A DNA stretch of 64,000 bases from JADJOM01 sp963817435 (GCA_963817435.1 CAWFNY010000001.1:1116001-1180000); one strand, 5' to 3'. Counted from the first letter of the stretch, positions 36,480 to 45,680 are shown. Notes: a model not told the origin generated them from the sequence alone. Made by a program: numbers and translations.

Positions 36480-37586
36480 GCAGGGGTGATCTGTCCGAGG
36501 ACCCGCTGCGCGAGCGCGCCGGTGGCGCCCGGCAGGTTGCCCGGCTGGCCGTGCATCGTGAGGTAGCCGAGCAGCGCGAAGGCGACGGCTTCCTTCGCGT
36601 CGCCGTTGAAGAACAGTTCGTCGAATCGGCGCAGCGCCTGTCCCCGCTCGCCGAGCAGGGACTCGAGCCGGGCCGCGAGCACGGGGTGGTGCATGCCGCC
36701 GCCGGAGACGACCACCTCCGGAGTGCCCGGCACCCACCGCGCGATGGAGACGGCGATGGTCTGCGCGGTGAGTTCCACGGCGGTCGCGACCGCATCGGGA
36801 CCGGGCGCCTCGCGGAACAGCTGCTGGGCAAGTGGCAGTCCGAAGCGCTCACGACCGGTGCTCTTCGGCGGCGGAGCGGTGAAGAACGGGTCGGCGAGCA
36901 TCCGGTGGAACACCTCGGCGCGCACCGTGCCATGGCGTGCGAGACGGCCATCCTCGTCGTAGCGGAGACCCGGATCCACCATCCGGGCGACCGCGTCAAT
37001 GATCGCAACACCGGGACCGGTGTCGAAGGCGAAGGCGCCGTCTTCCACCGCCCGCCGCGGCACGTAGGTGAGATTCGCCATGCCGCCGATGTTCAGCAGC
37101 ACCCGGGGATGATCCGGATGGCCGAACAGCAGGACATCCGCCGCGGGCACCAGCGGAGCCCCCTGCCCTCCCGCAGCGACATCGCGCGCGCGGAAGTTGC
37201 TCGCCACCCGGACACCGAAGCGTTCGGCGAGGACTGCGGGCTCACCCAGCTGCCAGCTCACGGCAGGCGGCTCATGCCAGATGGTCTGGCCGTGCATCCC
37301 GATGAAGGAGACATCCGTCGCTCTGGTGTGCGCCGAGGCGAGGAGCTGCTCCACGGCCTCCGCGGACCACTCGGCAAGGCGCGTGTGCAGCAGCGCGAGG
37401 TCCCGTGCCCCGCCGGCGGCGATCGCGGAGAGAATCTGGTCCCGCTCGGCGGCAGCGTACGGGCGAGTGATGAAATCCACCAGGTGACAGTGGGTCGGTC
37501 CCTCGAAGCGCACCAGCGCGGCATCCACGCCATCGAGTGAGGTGCCGGACATGAGCCCGATGGCAAAGCGTGGGGCGTTCCGTCAT
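36476..37586 (-). CDS. anmK: Anhydro-N-acetylmuramic acid kinase (start region holds a probable 1-base insertion)
   Basis: Phosphorylates and opens anhydroMurNAc to MurNAc-6-phosphate, the substrate of MurQ next door. The uninterrupted frame starts at MSGTSLDGVDAALVRF (37552, 358 residues), but this ATG is inside the family's first strand. If one base is removed from the four-G run at 37572-37575, the frame extends to an ATG at 37586 reading MTERPRFAIGLMSGTSLDG, the normal family start, and this ATG overlaps the murQ stop as ATGA. Core motifs are intact: GMHGQTIWH, QLGEPAVLAERFG, NIGGMANLTYV, FDTGPGVAIIDA, VSGGGMHHP. The 3' end overlaps nagZ by four bases. Confidence 0.88.
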
Positions 37587-38509
37587 GAGGTACTCACCGC
37601 TGGAGGGTCACCCACGATGGACCTGAGATGGCCGCCGTGCTCCGTCAGCAGGCGTTCGGCCGTCTCCCGGTCCACCGCACGGCGCAGCATCACGATCGCC
37701 ACTTTCACACGCTGGTCCGCGGCGGCGAGCGCCTCGCGGGACGCCCCCCGCGTGGCCCCGGTGGTTTCCATCAGGATCCGCTCGCTGCGATCGATCAGCT
37801 TGTCGTTCCAGGCCCGCACGTCGACCATCAGATTGCCGTACGTCTTGCCGAGGCGGATCATCGCCCCCGTCGTCAGCATGTTGAGCACCTGCTTGGTGAC
37901 CGTGCCCGCCTTCATCCGAGTGGAGCCTGTCACTACCTCGGGACCGACGGGCAGCGTGATGCAGACGTCGCAGGTGTCCTGCAGGACCTGGGGGGGCTCG
38001 GCACAGGCCACCATGACCGTACGGGCACCGCGCGCCTGGGCCCGTCCCAGGGCCGCCCGGACAAAGGGGGTCGTGCCGCTGGCGGCGATGCCCACCACGA
38101 CATCGTGCGGCGCCACCCGGTGCCCGTCGATCTCCGCGATCCCGGAGTTCAGGTCGTCCTCGGCGCCTTCGACCGAGCGGAACATCGCCTTGTGCCCACC
38201 AGCGATGATGCCGATAATCATCTCCGGATCGGTCCCGAAGGTCGGCGGGCACTCGGCGGCGTCGAGCACGCCAAGCCGCCCGCTGGTTCCCGCACCGACG
38301 TAGAACAGTCTTCCCCCCGAGCGAAAGGCCGCCTCGAGCAGATCGATGACCCGCGCGATGGCGTCTTTGGCCCCCGCCACCACCGCCGGAATCGTCGCAT
38401 CTTCGGAGGCAATCAGGTCCACGATTTCCCGGGCGCTCGCCCGGTCGATGGCGGCGCTGCGCGGGTTTCGGCGTTCCGTGAGCCGCGGGTCCAGAAAGCT
38501 GTCGGTCAT
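37583..38509 (-). CDS. murQ: N-acetylmuramic acid 6-phosphate etherase
   Basis: Cleaves the lactyl ether of MurNAc-6-phosphate to give GlcNAc-6-phosphate and lactate. 308 residues, usual size. The SIS-domain motif YVGAGTSGRLGVLDAAECPPTFG covers 70-92 with the catalytic Glu 86; ASGTTPFVRAALGRA, GPEVVTGSTRMKAGTVTKQVLNM and NLMVDVRAWNDKLIDRSERI are further family segments. First gene of the operon murQ, anmK, nagZ, symporter, each overlapping the next by four bases. The divergent neighbour is a gamma-glutamyltransferase; a 19-base inverted repeat lies in the 81 bases between them. Confidence 0.95.
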   Translation of the reverse strand: MTDSFLDPRLTERRNPRSAAIDRASAREIVDLIASEDATIPAVVAGAKDAIARVIDLLEAAFRSGGRLFYVGAGTSGRLGVLDAAECPPTFGTDPEMIIGIIAGGHKAMFRSVEGAEDDLNSGIAEIDGHRVAPHDVVVGIAASGTTPFVRAALGRAQARGARTVMVACAEPPQVLQDTCDVCITLPVGPEVVTGSTRMKAGTVTKQVLNMLTTGAMIRLGKTYGNLMVDVRAWNDKLIDRSERILMETTGATRGASREALAAADQRVKVAIVMLRRAVDRETAERLLTEHGGHLRSIVGDPPAVSTS

Positions 38510-38528
38510 TGGTTCTTAGGGAAGGCGA

Positions 38529-38547
38529 GACGTAAATTAGGTACGTC
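38529..38547. promoter_or_regulatory. Operator-like inverted repeat GACGTA-N7-TACGTC
   Basis: Perfect six-base arms (38529-38534, 38542-38547) around AT-rich AATTAGG, in the short divergent region between murQ and the gamma-glutamyltransferase gene. Size, AT-rich centre and position suit a dimeric regulator site, but no regulator gene is adjacent. Confidence 0.4.
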
Positions 38548-38590
38548 GGGTCATCCCCAGCAACGTGTCATCCTCCTGTCGAGGTCGTCC

Positions 38591-40366
38591 TTGCGAAATC
38601 GTGCCCTGCACGCCGCCCTCCTGTGCCTCGCGCTGCTGCCGGCCTGCGCCGGCCGCGCCTCATCGCCCGGGGCTGCCCCGTCCGCCGCGGTCGCCGCCTC
38701 GAAGGCATCGGGCATCAATCCGGCGTGGCCACTCGCGGGCAAGGCCAGAACCGCCGAGGGCCGTCAGGCGATGATCGTCTCCGGCTCGCCCATCGCGAGC
38801 GAGGTCGGACGCCAGATTCTGCAGCAGGGCGGCAATGCGGTCGATGCGGCCGTCGCGGTAGGGTTCGCGCTGGCGGTGGTCCATCCCCAGGCCGGCAATA
38901 TCGGGGGAGGCGGGTTCATGGTCTTCCGGATGAAGGACGGGACCACGACCACGCTCGACTATCGCGAAACGGCGCCGGGCCGAGCGACGCACGACATGTT
39001 CCTGAACCGCGCCGGCGAGGCCACGTCGCTCTCCGACAAGGGCGCCCTCGCGGCAGGCGTGCCGGGCTCGGTCGCCGGACTCACCGAGGCGCACCGGCGG
39101 TTCGGCCGGCTCCCGTTCCGCGATGTCATCGCCCCGGCGGTGCGGCTCGCCAGCGAGGGGTTTGTCGTGGATGAGGTGCGGAGCAACTCGCTGGATGAGA
39201 ACCGGGGGTGGTTCTACAACTTCCCGGCCACGCGCCGCTATTTCCTGCCGGACAGCGGCCGGGCGCCCGCACCGGGGGACCGCTGGGTTCAGGCGGATCT
39301 CGGCCGCACGCTCGCGGAGATCCGGGATCACGGTGCCGACGGGTTCTATCGCGGGTGGGTGGCCGATTCGATCGTGGCGGAGATGGACCGCGACGGCGGG
39401 CTCGTCTCGCACGCCGACCTCGCCGGCTACAAGGCGCTCTGGCGTGACCCGATCCAGATCGACTACCGTGGCTACACGGTCTATTCGATGCCCCCCTCAT
39501 CCTCCGGCGGCGTGACGCTCGGCATCATCCTCAACATCATGGAGGGGTTCGGGAAGCTGCCGCCCTTCGGCTCCTCCGCCCTGCTACACCGGGAAGCCGA
39601 GGCGATGCGCCGCGCGTTCACCGACCGCAACGCCTATCTCGGCGACCCCGCCTTCGTGAAGATCCCGGTGGCCCGCCTGCTCTCGAAGGAGTACGCCGCC
39701 ACGCTCCGGGCCCAGATCGATCCCGCCAAGGCCTCGCCCACGCCGCCGTTCGACCCGCGCATCCGCGATGGCAACTCCACCACCCACTACTCCGTGGTCG
39801 ACGCGGAGGGCAACGCCGTCAGCTGCACCACGACGCTCAACGACAGCTATGGCAGCATGGTCGCCGTCTCCGGCGCCGGTTTTCTGCTCAATGACGAAAT
39901 GGATGACTTCACCACGGCGCCCGGGCAGCCAAACATGTACGGCCTGGTCCAGGGTGAGGCGAACGCGATCCAGCCCGGCAAGCGGATGCTCTCCGCCATG
40001 ACGCCGAGCATCGTCCTCGACCCGAAGGGCCAGATCTACCTGATCGTGGGCACGCCCGGCGGCTCGACGATCATCACCCAGGTGTATCATGTAATCTCGA
40101 ATGTGATCGACCACGGGATGTCGCTGCCTGACGCCGTTGCCGCCCCGAAGATGCACCACCAGGGCCTGCCAGACGAAATCAAGCTGGAACGAGACGGCTT
40201 CCAGCCCGCGACGATCAGCGAATTGCAGGCGCTCGGCCACAAGGTGGCATTCACATCGCCGTGGGGCAGCAAGTACTGGGGCGACCTGGAGGGCATCATC
40301 CGGACTCCCGATGGCTGGGAGGGCGTCTCGGACCCGCGGCTCGGTGGTGGCGGCGCGGGATACTGA
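38591..40366 (+). CDS. ggt: Gamma-glutamyltransferase lipoprotein
   Basis: Cleaves or transfers gamma-glutamyl groups (for example glutathione breakdown). N-terminal nucleophile hydrolase that self-cleaves into two subunits. The start is TTG at 38591 with GAGG six bases upstream; it gives a compact signal peptide ending LLPAC, lipid Cys 19. Earlier in-frame starts run through the divergent murQ gene. 591 residues. The signature GNSTTHYSVVDAEGNAVSCTT carries the nucleophile Thr 397; GNAVDAAVAVGFALAVVHPQAGNIGGGGF and the SMPPSSSGG and TPGGSTI segments are also family-typical. It lies divergent from the cell-wall recycling operon; a gamma-D-glutamyl peptide substrate is only a guess. Confidence 0.92.
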   Translation: MRNRALHAALLCLALLPACAGRASSPGAAPSAAVAASKASGINPAWPLAGKARTAEGRQAMIVSGSPIASEVGRQILQQGGNAVDAAVAVGFALAVVHPQAGNIGGGGFMVFRMKDGTTTTLDYRETAPGRATHDMFLNRAGEATSLSDKGALAAGVPGSVAGLTEAHRRFGRLPFRDVIAPAVRLASEGFVVDEVRSNSLDENRGWFYNFPATRRYFLPDSGRAPAPGDRWVQADLGRTLAEIRDHGADGFYRGWVADSIVAEMDRDGGLVSHADLAGYKALWRDPIQIDYRGYTVYSMPPSSSGGVTLGIILNIMEGFGKLPPFGSSALLHREAEAMRRAFTDRNAYLGDPAFVKIPVARLLSKEYAATLRAQIDPAKASPTPPFDPRIRDGNSTTHYSVVDAEGNAVSCTTTLNDSYGSMVAVSGAGFLLNDEMDDFTTAPGQPNMYGLVQGEANAIQPGKRMLSAMTPSIVLDPKGQIYLIVGTPGGSTIITQVYHVISNVIDHGMSLPDAVAAPKMHHQGLPDEIKLERDGFQPATISELQALGHKVAFTSPWGSKYWGDLEGIIRTPDGWEGVSDPRLGGGGAGY

Positions 40367-40397
40367 GTCGCGCTCACCAGAGAGACGGAAACACGAA

Positions 40398-40424
40398 GGG
40401 GACCGCGAGGTCATCGCGGTCCCC
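40398..40424. terminator. Bidirectional terminator-like hairpin between convergent genes
   Basis: GGGGACCGCGA (40398-40408), loop GGTCA, TCGCGGTCCCC (40414-40424); an 11-bp perfect stem midway between the ends of ggt (40366) and the minus-strand lipoprotein (40444). T-runs are weak on both sides. Confidence 0.65.
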
Positions 40425-40443
40425 ATCGTCGCTGAGTCCAGCG

Positions 40444-41226
40444 TCAGCGGGTGTAGGTGAAATCTCCGTTGAGGGTCATCGTCACCTTCATGCCGGGCCG
40501 GACGACGATGTCCCGGTCCGCGGTCTGCGACGCAGCGACCGCCCCGCCGGCTGCGCCCGCCACACCACCGACGATGGCACCGGTCTTCCCGCCGATCACC
40601 TTGCCAAGGATCGCCCCGCCCACCGCTCCGCCGCCCACCCGTGCGGCGGCACCGGCCGTGACACCCTGTCCCTCGAGGGCGTGTTCGACCGTGGTCTGGT
40701 CGGCGCTACCACTGATCGGGTAGCTCTGGCCGCCGATCGTGACCTCCTGCGCCTGCAGCGTGAGCTTGCCGTCCTTCTCGCTCTTGTTGTTCGCATGCTC
40801 GATGTGGGTCACCTGAAACGTGACGACGGAGCCCGCCGGAATCACCGTCGCGCCCGCGGCATTCTTCACATCCGCACCGATGGCAACGTGGAACAGCTCC
40901 CCGGCCTTGTTATGCCGCGAATGCAGGCTGTCGTTTGCCGTTCCGGAAACCGCGGTGCCGGAGGCAAGCGTGTAGGTATGGGTCTTCGGGGCCGCCGGCT
41001 TGGCCGGGGCGGGCTTCGGCTTCGGCGCTGGGGTGGCCGGCGCCGGCGTCGCGGCCGGGGTCTCCGGCTGCGCGGCCGGCCGGTCGTTGATTGCGGTGGT
41101 GGATTCCGCCGGGGCGAGCTGCAGATCCCGCTGCAGACTGTCCGCGGCCGCCTGAGACTGATCCTTCTTCCCGCCGCAGGCGACGAGGGACATCACTGCG
41201 AGCCCGCCGATAAGCTTCCTGACCAT
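40444..41226 (-). CDS. Lipoprotein with C-terminal glycine zipper
   Basis: 260 residues, starting at an ATG preceded by a near-perfect GGAGGAAAC. The signal ends in SLVACGG (lipid Cys 17). A Pro/Ala/Lys-rich linker (about 65-95) leads to a beta-rich domain (TYTLASGTAVSGTANDSLHSR, VIPAGSVVTFQVTHIEHA) and then a glycine zipper (GGGAVGGAILGKVIGGKTGAIVGGVAGAAGGAV split by short turns), followed by RPGMKVTMTLN. The arrangement resembles cell-envelope lipoproteins of the Gly-zipper/YMGG type, with a TrbI/VirB10-like beta segment; function unknown. Convergent with ggt and divergent from the ABC transporter. Confidence 0.7.
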   Translation of the reverse strand: MVRKLIGGLAVMSLVACGGKKDQSQAAADSLQRDLQLAPAESTTAINDRPAAQPETPAATPAPATPAPKPKPAPAKPAAPKTHTYTLASGTAVSGTANDSLHSRHNKAGELFHVAIGADVKNAAGATVIPAGSVVTFQVTHIEHANNKSEKDGKLTLQAQEVTIGGQSYPISGSADQTTVEHALEGQGVTAGAAARVGGGAVGGAILGKVIGGKTGAIVGGVAGAAGGAVAASQTADRDIVVRPGMKVTMTLNGDFTYTR

Positions 41227-41285
41227 GTTTCCTCCCTGAACGATGACTTGCCCGGGCTCTCCCGCCCGAGCGACATTGCACACCC

Positions 41286-43094
41286 ATGATCCACTTGCGG
41301 CGACTGCTGCCCTATACCCGGCCCTATCGCCGCGTCTTCGCCGCGGGCTTTGCCTGCGTCCTCCTGTCGAACTATTTCACCACTCTGGCGCCGAAGTACC
41401 TCCAGCAGGGGATCGATGCCCTCGGTCACGGCGGCACGATCACGGAAGTGCGCCGGGCCCTCGTCATGCTGCTCGCCGTCGCGGCCGCAGGCGGCTTCGC
41501 GCGCTTCGTCATGCGCGAGTCACTCAACAGCGTCAGCCGCCGGGTCGAGACCGATGTGCGCGACCGCCTCTTCGAGCACCTGCAGCGGCTCTCGGCCGAA
41601 TTCTACGATCGCTTCCCTACCGGCGACCTGATGGCCCGCGCCACCAACGATCTGCTCGCCGTGCGCATGGTGGCGGGCCCGGGAGCGATGTACCTCTCCG
41701 ATACGATCGTCAGGGCCACGATGGTGGTGCCCTATCTGCTCCATATCAGCCCGCGACTCGCCGGCATCGCGCTGCTGCCGCTGCTCGGTCTGCCCATCGG
41801 CATGGTCGTCTTCGGTGCCGCGATCCAGCGCCGCACGCTGCGGATCCAGGCCGCCTACTCCGACCTCACGGCGGCCGTCCACGAGAATCTCTCCGGCGCC
41901 AGAATCGTCCGCGCCTATCGGCAGGAAGCCGCGGAGATCGAGCGATTCCGCACGATAAACGCGGAGTACGCCGACCGCAATCTAGCCCTGGCTCGCGTTT
42001 ATGGCGCCTTTCACCCGCTGCTCGCTTTCCTGGGCGGGCTCGGGGCGGTGGCCGTCATGTGGATCGGGGGCGGACTGGTGATCCAGGGCACAATTTCGGT
42101 CGGCGAGTTCATCGCCTTCGGCACCTGGCTGGTCTACCTCGTCTGGCCGATGATCGCCCTCGGCTGGGCGGTCAACCTGGTGCAGCGCGGCGAAGCCTCG
42201 ATGGGCCGGCTGAATGAACTCTTCGATGCCATCCCTGCGATCGCGGATGCCGCAGCCCCGGTGCCGCTGCCGCCGGCCGGCGGCGCCCGCAGCCTGAGCT
42301 TCGAACAGGTCTGGTTCCGTTATCCCAACGCCCGCGAGCGGGGCTGGGTCCTCGAGGATATCAGCTTCCGCGTGCCCGCGGGTGGCTCGCTCGGCATCGT
42401 CGGCGCGACTGGCACCGGCAAATCGACATTGGCGGAGCTGATCGTGCGGGCGTACGATCCCGATCAGGGCCGCATCAGGATCGACGGCATCGACCTCAGG
42501 GATCTCACGCTGCGCGATCTGCATCTGGCGGTCGGGTTCGTCCCGCAGGAGACGTTCCTGTTCAGCGACACGCTCCGGGCCAATGTCCTGCTCGGTGCGC
42601 CGGACGACGGCCGCCTGGAGCGGGTCTCCGAAACGGCGCAGCTCACCGCGGCCCTGCCCGACCTGCCGAACGGCTTCGACACCATGCTCGGTGAACGGGG
42701 CGTGAATCTCTCGGGCGGCCAGCGCCAGCGGGCGGCCATCGCCCGGGCCCTGGCGCAGAATCCCCCCATCTTCGTCCTCGACGACGCGCTCTCCGCGGTG
42801 GACGCCCATACCGAAGTGCAGATCCTCCACGGTCTCCGCGACGCGCTCGCCGCCCGGACCCGCGTGGTCATCTCGCACCGGCTTTCCGCCGTCCGGGATT
42901 CCGACTGGATCCTGGTGCTGGACGGGGGCCGTATCATCGAGCAGGGAACCCACGAGACGCTGATGGCGAATCGGGCGCGCTACTGGGAACTGCTGCGCCG
43001 CCAGGAAGTGGAGGAAGAGCTGGAGGGGGATGGCCCCGGTGCCTTCAGTCGCCCGGAAGAGGCAGCGCAGCCGGTGTCAGCCGACGGCCCCTAG
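41286..43094 (+). CDS. ABC exporter, fused membrane and ATPase domains
   Basis: 602 residues; a half-transporter with six membrane helices (about 15-300) and an ATPase domain (about 340-570), expected to work as a homodimer. Walker A GATGTGKST, Q-loop VGFVPQETFLFSD, signature LSGGQRQR, Walker B IFVLDDALSAVD and the H-loop SHRLS are all intact, so it is an active-type ATPase. The membrane part has RVETDVRDRLFEHLQRLSAEFYDRFPTGDLMAR-type coupling segments. No paired half-transporter is present. It could be a lipid, drug or peptide exporter; nothing nearby decides. The stop overlaps the stop of the convergent SLC13 gene by 4 bases. Confidence 0.88.
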   Translation: MIHLRRLLPYTRPYRRVFAAGFACVLLSNYFTTLAPKYLQQGIDALGHGGTITEVRRALVMLLAVAAAGGFARFVMRESLNSVSRRVETDVRDRLFEHLQRLSAEFYDRFPTGDLMARATNDLLAVRMVAGPGAMYLSDTIVRATMVVPYLLHISPRLAGIALLPLLGLPIGMVVFGAAIQRRTLRIQAAYSDLTAAVHENLSGARIVRAYRQEAAEIERFRTINAEYADRNLALARVYGAFHPLLAFLGGLGAVAVMWIGGGLVIQGTISVGEFIAFGTWLVYLVWPMIALGWAVNLVQRGEASMGRLNELFDAIPAIADAAAPVPLPPAGGARSLSFEQVWFRYPNARERGWVLEDISFRVPAGGSLGIVGATGTGKSTLAELIVRAYDPDQGRIRIDGIDLRDLTLRDLHLAVGFVPQETFLFSDTLRANVLLGAPDDGRLERVSETAQLTAALPDLPNGFDTMLGERGVNLSGGQRQRAAIARALAQNPPIFVLDDALSAVDAHTEVQILHGLRDALAARTRVVISHRLSAVRDSDWILVLDGGRIIEQGTHETLMANRARYWELLRRQEVEEELEGDGPGAFSRPEEAAQPVSADGP

Positions 43095-44860
43095 AGGTGC
43101 CACCACCACGGAATGACGATGACCGCTGTGATGATGGTGGTGATCGTCAGTGGCAGTCCCACCCGGATGTAATCCCCGAAGTGATAGCCGCCCGGCCCGT
43201 AGACCATCGTGTTGGTCTGGTAGCCGATTGGCGTGAGGAAGGAGTTCGACGCGGCGACCGCGACCGCGATCGCGAACGGGCGCGGATCGACCCCGAGCGT
43301 GTTGGCGCTCGCGAAGGCGATAGGAAAGAGCAGCGCCGCAGCGGCATTGTTGGTGATCAGCTCCGTGGTGATCACGGTGGCGATGGCAATCCCCAGCAGG
43401 GCCCCGTGGACGCTGCCGCCGCCTGAGATGCCGATGACCAGCTTCGCGGCCTCGGTGGCGAGTCCCGACTTTTCCATCGCGGTGCCGAGCGCGAAGGATG
43501 CGGCGATCACGATGATGGTGTCGAGTTCGATCGCGTTGCGCGCCTCGGTCGCGGTCAGCACGCCGAAGGCTACCAGCGCGATGGCGCCGATCAGCGAGGC
43601 CTGGAGGATGGGGAGAAAGCCCGCTCCGGCAACTCCCACGATCAGGATGCCGATCACCGCGACGATCCAGGCCTTCCTGGTCACCGCGGGAGGAGTGCCC
43701 TCCATGGGGGCCACCATCAGGAAGTCGCTGCGGTCGCGCCAGCGGTCCCGGAACCCCGGATCGGCGAGCAGGATGAGGGTATCACCCAGTTTGAGCGGCA
43801 CTTCGCCGAGCTTGGCCTCGACCGCCTGCCCCGAACGATGGATGGCGATGACTGCGGCCTGGTAGCGGCTGCGGAACTCGACCTCCTTGAGGGTCCGCCC
43901 CACCAGCGGGGAGTTCGCGCCGACGATCGCCTGGAAATAGCAGTGCCGGGCGGTGTCGAAATGCGTCATGTGGTGCAACTCGGCCGACACCAGTCCGCGG
44001 CGGCTCTGCAGGTCGACCACCACGTCTGCGCGGCCCACGAAGTTGAGCCGGTCCCCGCCCCGAAGCACCTGGTTCGGCGCGACCGGTGCGATCAGTTCGC
44101 CAAGCCGGTCGATCTCCGCCAGGAACACCCCCTGCAGGTTCCGGAGGCCCCCCTCTTCCACCTCGGCGCCGTCCAGCGGTCCGCCGGCCACCACCGTCAT
44201 GCTGACGGCAAACTCGCGGACATTCTCTTCCAGCTGCTGCCGCGCAGGCCGGCGATCCGGCTGCAGCCAGGGCACCGTGACGATGAGCGTGATCAGCCCG
44301 ATGATCGCGACCGGCAGACCGACCGGCGTGATCTCGAAGAGGCCGAGCGGCGCGCCGCCCGATTTCTGCAGCAGCCCGGAGACCACCAGGTTGGTCGACG
44401 TTCCGATCGTCGTGATCACGCCGCCGAGCACCACCGCGAACGAGAGCGGCATGAGGTATCGCGAGGCCGACTCCCGCACCCGGTCCGCCCAGCGGAGCAC
44501 CTGGGGGATCATCATCGCCACGATGGGGGTGTTGTTCAGGAAGGCGGACGCGGCGGCGGACGGGACGAGCAGTTTGGTCATCGCCCAGCGGCCCCCATGG
44601 CCCTTGCCCAGGAGCCGCTCGAGCACCGGCTGCAGCAGCCCCGTCTTCTCCGCGCCCCGCGCGAGGATATAGAGCGCGGCCACGGTCATCGGCGCGGGAT
44701 TCCCGAAGCCGGCGAACGCCTCGTCCGGCTTGATGATGCCGGCCAGCAGCAGGATGATGGCCGCGCCGATCATCGTGTTGGACGGCGCGAGGTAATCCTT
44801 GGCGAGGCAGGCCAGCGTGAGCAGTACGACACCGAGGGTGAACCAGGCTTGCCAGGTCAT
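43091..44860 (-). CDS. SLC13/DASS-type anion transporter with two RCK_C (TrkA-C) domains
   Basis: 589 residues. The membrane part is split: N-terminal helices with SAFLNNTPIVAMM and TTIGTSTNLVVSG (the paired substrate-loop motifs of the divalent anion/sodium symporters), then two cytoplasmic RCK_C-type domains (about 210-290 and 300-380, with LIAPVAPNQVLRGGDRLNFVG and GTLKEVEFRSRY-like segments), then the second helical half with TELITNNAAAALLFPIAFA and SNSFLTPIGYQTNTMVYGPGGY. Substrates of such proteins include sulfate and dicarboxylates; the RCK domains suggest ligand regulation. Not linked to sulfate genes here. Confidence 0.85.
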   Translation of the reverse strand: MTWQAWFTLGVVLLTLACLAKDYLAPSNTMIGAAIILLLAGIIKPDEAFAGFGNPAPMTVAALYILARGAEKTGLLQPVLERLLGKGHGGRWAMTKLLVPSAAASAFLNNTPIVAMMIPQVLRWADRVRESASRYLMPLSFAVVLGGVITTIGTSTNLVVSGLLQKSGGAPLGLFEITPVGLPVAIIGLITLIVTVPWLQPDRRPARQQLEENVREFAVSMTVVAGGPLDGAEVEEGGLRNLQGVFLAEIDRLGELIAPVAPNQVLRGGDRLNFVGRADVVVDLQSRRGLVSAELHHMTHFDTARHCYFQAIVGANSPLVGRTLKEVEFRSRYQAAVIAIHRSGQAVEAKLGEVPLKLGDTLILLADPGFRDRWRDRSDFLMVAPMEGTPPAVTRKAWIVAVIGILIVGVAGAGFLPILQASLIGAIALVAFGVLTATEARNAIELDTIIVIAASFALGTAMEKSGLATEAAKLVIGISGGGSVHGALLGIAIATVITTELITNNAAAALLFPIAFASANTLGVDPRPFAIAVAVAASNSFLTPIGYQTNTMVYGPGGYHFGDYIRVGLPLTITTIITAVIVIPWWWHL

Positions 44861-44939
44861 CGGGTATCCGGTGGACCAGATCGGTCAGGTGGAGTAATCA
44901 GGCATTCACAACCATCGTTCCGACCCTGCGAGCCGCGCG

Positions 44940-45668
44940 TCAGAGCCGGTTGAGCAGGCCTTCTGGCGTCAGCGCCCGGAGCGCCCCGGCCAGCCGGGTG
45001 AACTGCCCCGTGACCAGCAGGACGCCGACGATCACCAGCAGCGCGCCGCTGACGCGCATGACCCACGGCAGGTAGCGCCGGAATTTCTGGAACCACTCCA
45101 GGAAGCCGTCGACGGCCCATGCGGCGAGCAGGAACGGCACCGCGAGGCCGGCGGAATAGGCGCCGAGCAGTGCGATGCCCCGCCCCAGCGTGTCGGAGGC
45201 GGAGGCCAGTCCGAGGATCCCGCCGAGGATCGGCCCGATGCAGGGCGTCCATCCGGCGGCGAACGCCATCCCCACGAGGACCGAGCCGAGGTAGCCGAGC
45301 GGCTTGTTCTGCAGGTGGACCCGGCGCTCCATCTGCAGGAAATCCAGCTTGATCACCCCGAGGCAGATCAGCCCGAAGGCGATGATCATCACCCCGCCGA
45401 TACGCTGCAGCCACACCTTGTGATAGTTCAGCGAGCGCCCGAGCGCGGTGGCCGACGCACCCAGCAGCAGGAACACCAGGGTGAACCCGAGCACGAACAG
45501 CAGCGCGTGGGTGAACGCGACCCGGCGCCGCGAGCTCATCTCATCGAGCGAGAGCCCGGTCAGGAAGCCGATGTAGGACGGCACCAGCGGCAGGACGCAG
45601 GGGGAGAGGAAGCTGAGAATCCCCGCCGTGAAGGCCACGAGGAAGCCGAGGGAACCCGCGTCATTCAT
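44940..45668 (-). CDS. ccdA: CcdA-like cytochrome c biogenesis / thiol transport protein
   Basis: 242 residues with six or more membrane helices. Functional cysteines lie in FLSPCVLPLVPSYIGFLTG and GWTPCIGPILGGIL, the classic CcdA pair. This is the longer SPCVLP subtype, whereas the copy at 8089-8787 has TPCVYP, so the two have different ancestry within the family. There is no thioredoxin partner next to it; a Fur-type regulator lies 12 bases upstream on the same strand. It may supply reductant for cytochrome c assembly. Confidence 0.88.
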   Translation of the reverse strand: MNDAGSLGFLVAFTAGILSFLSPCVLPLVPSYIGFLTGLSLDEMSSRRRVAFTHALLFVLGFTLVFLLLGASATALGRSLNYHKVWLQRIGGVMIIAFGLICLGVIKLDFLQMERRVHLQNKPLGYLGSVLVGMAFAAGWTPCIGPILGGILGLASASDTLGRGIALLGAYSAGLAVPFLLAAWAVDGFLEWFQKFRRYLPWVMRVSGALLVIVGVLLVTGQFTRLAGALRALTPEGLLNRL

Positions 45669-45680
45669 GCACGACCCCGC

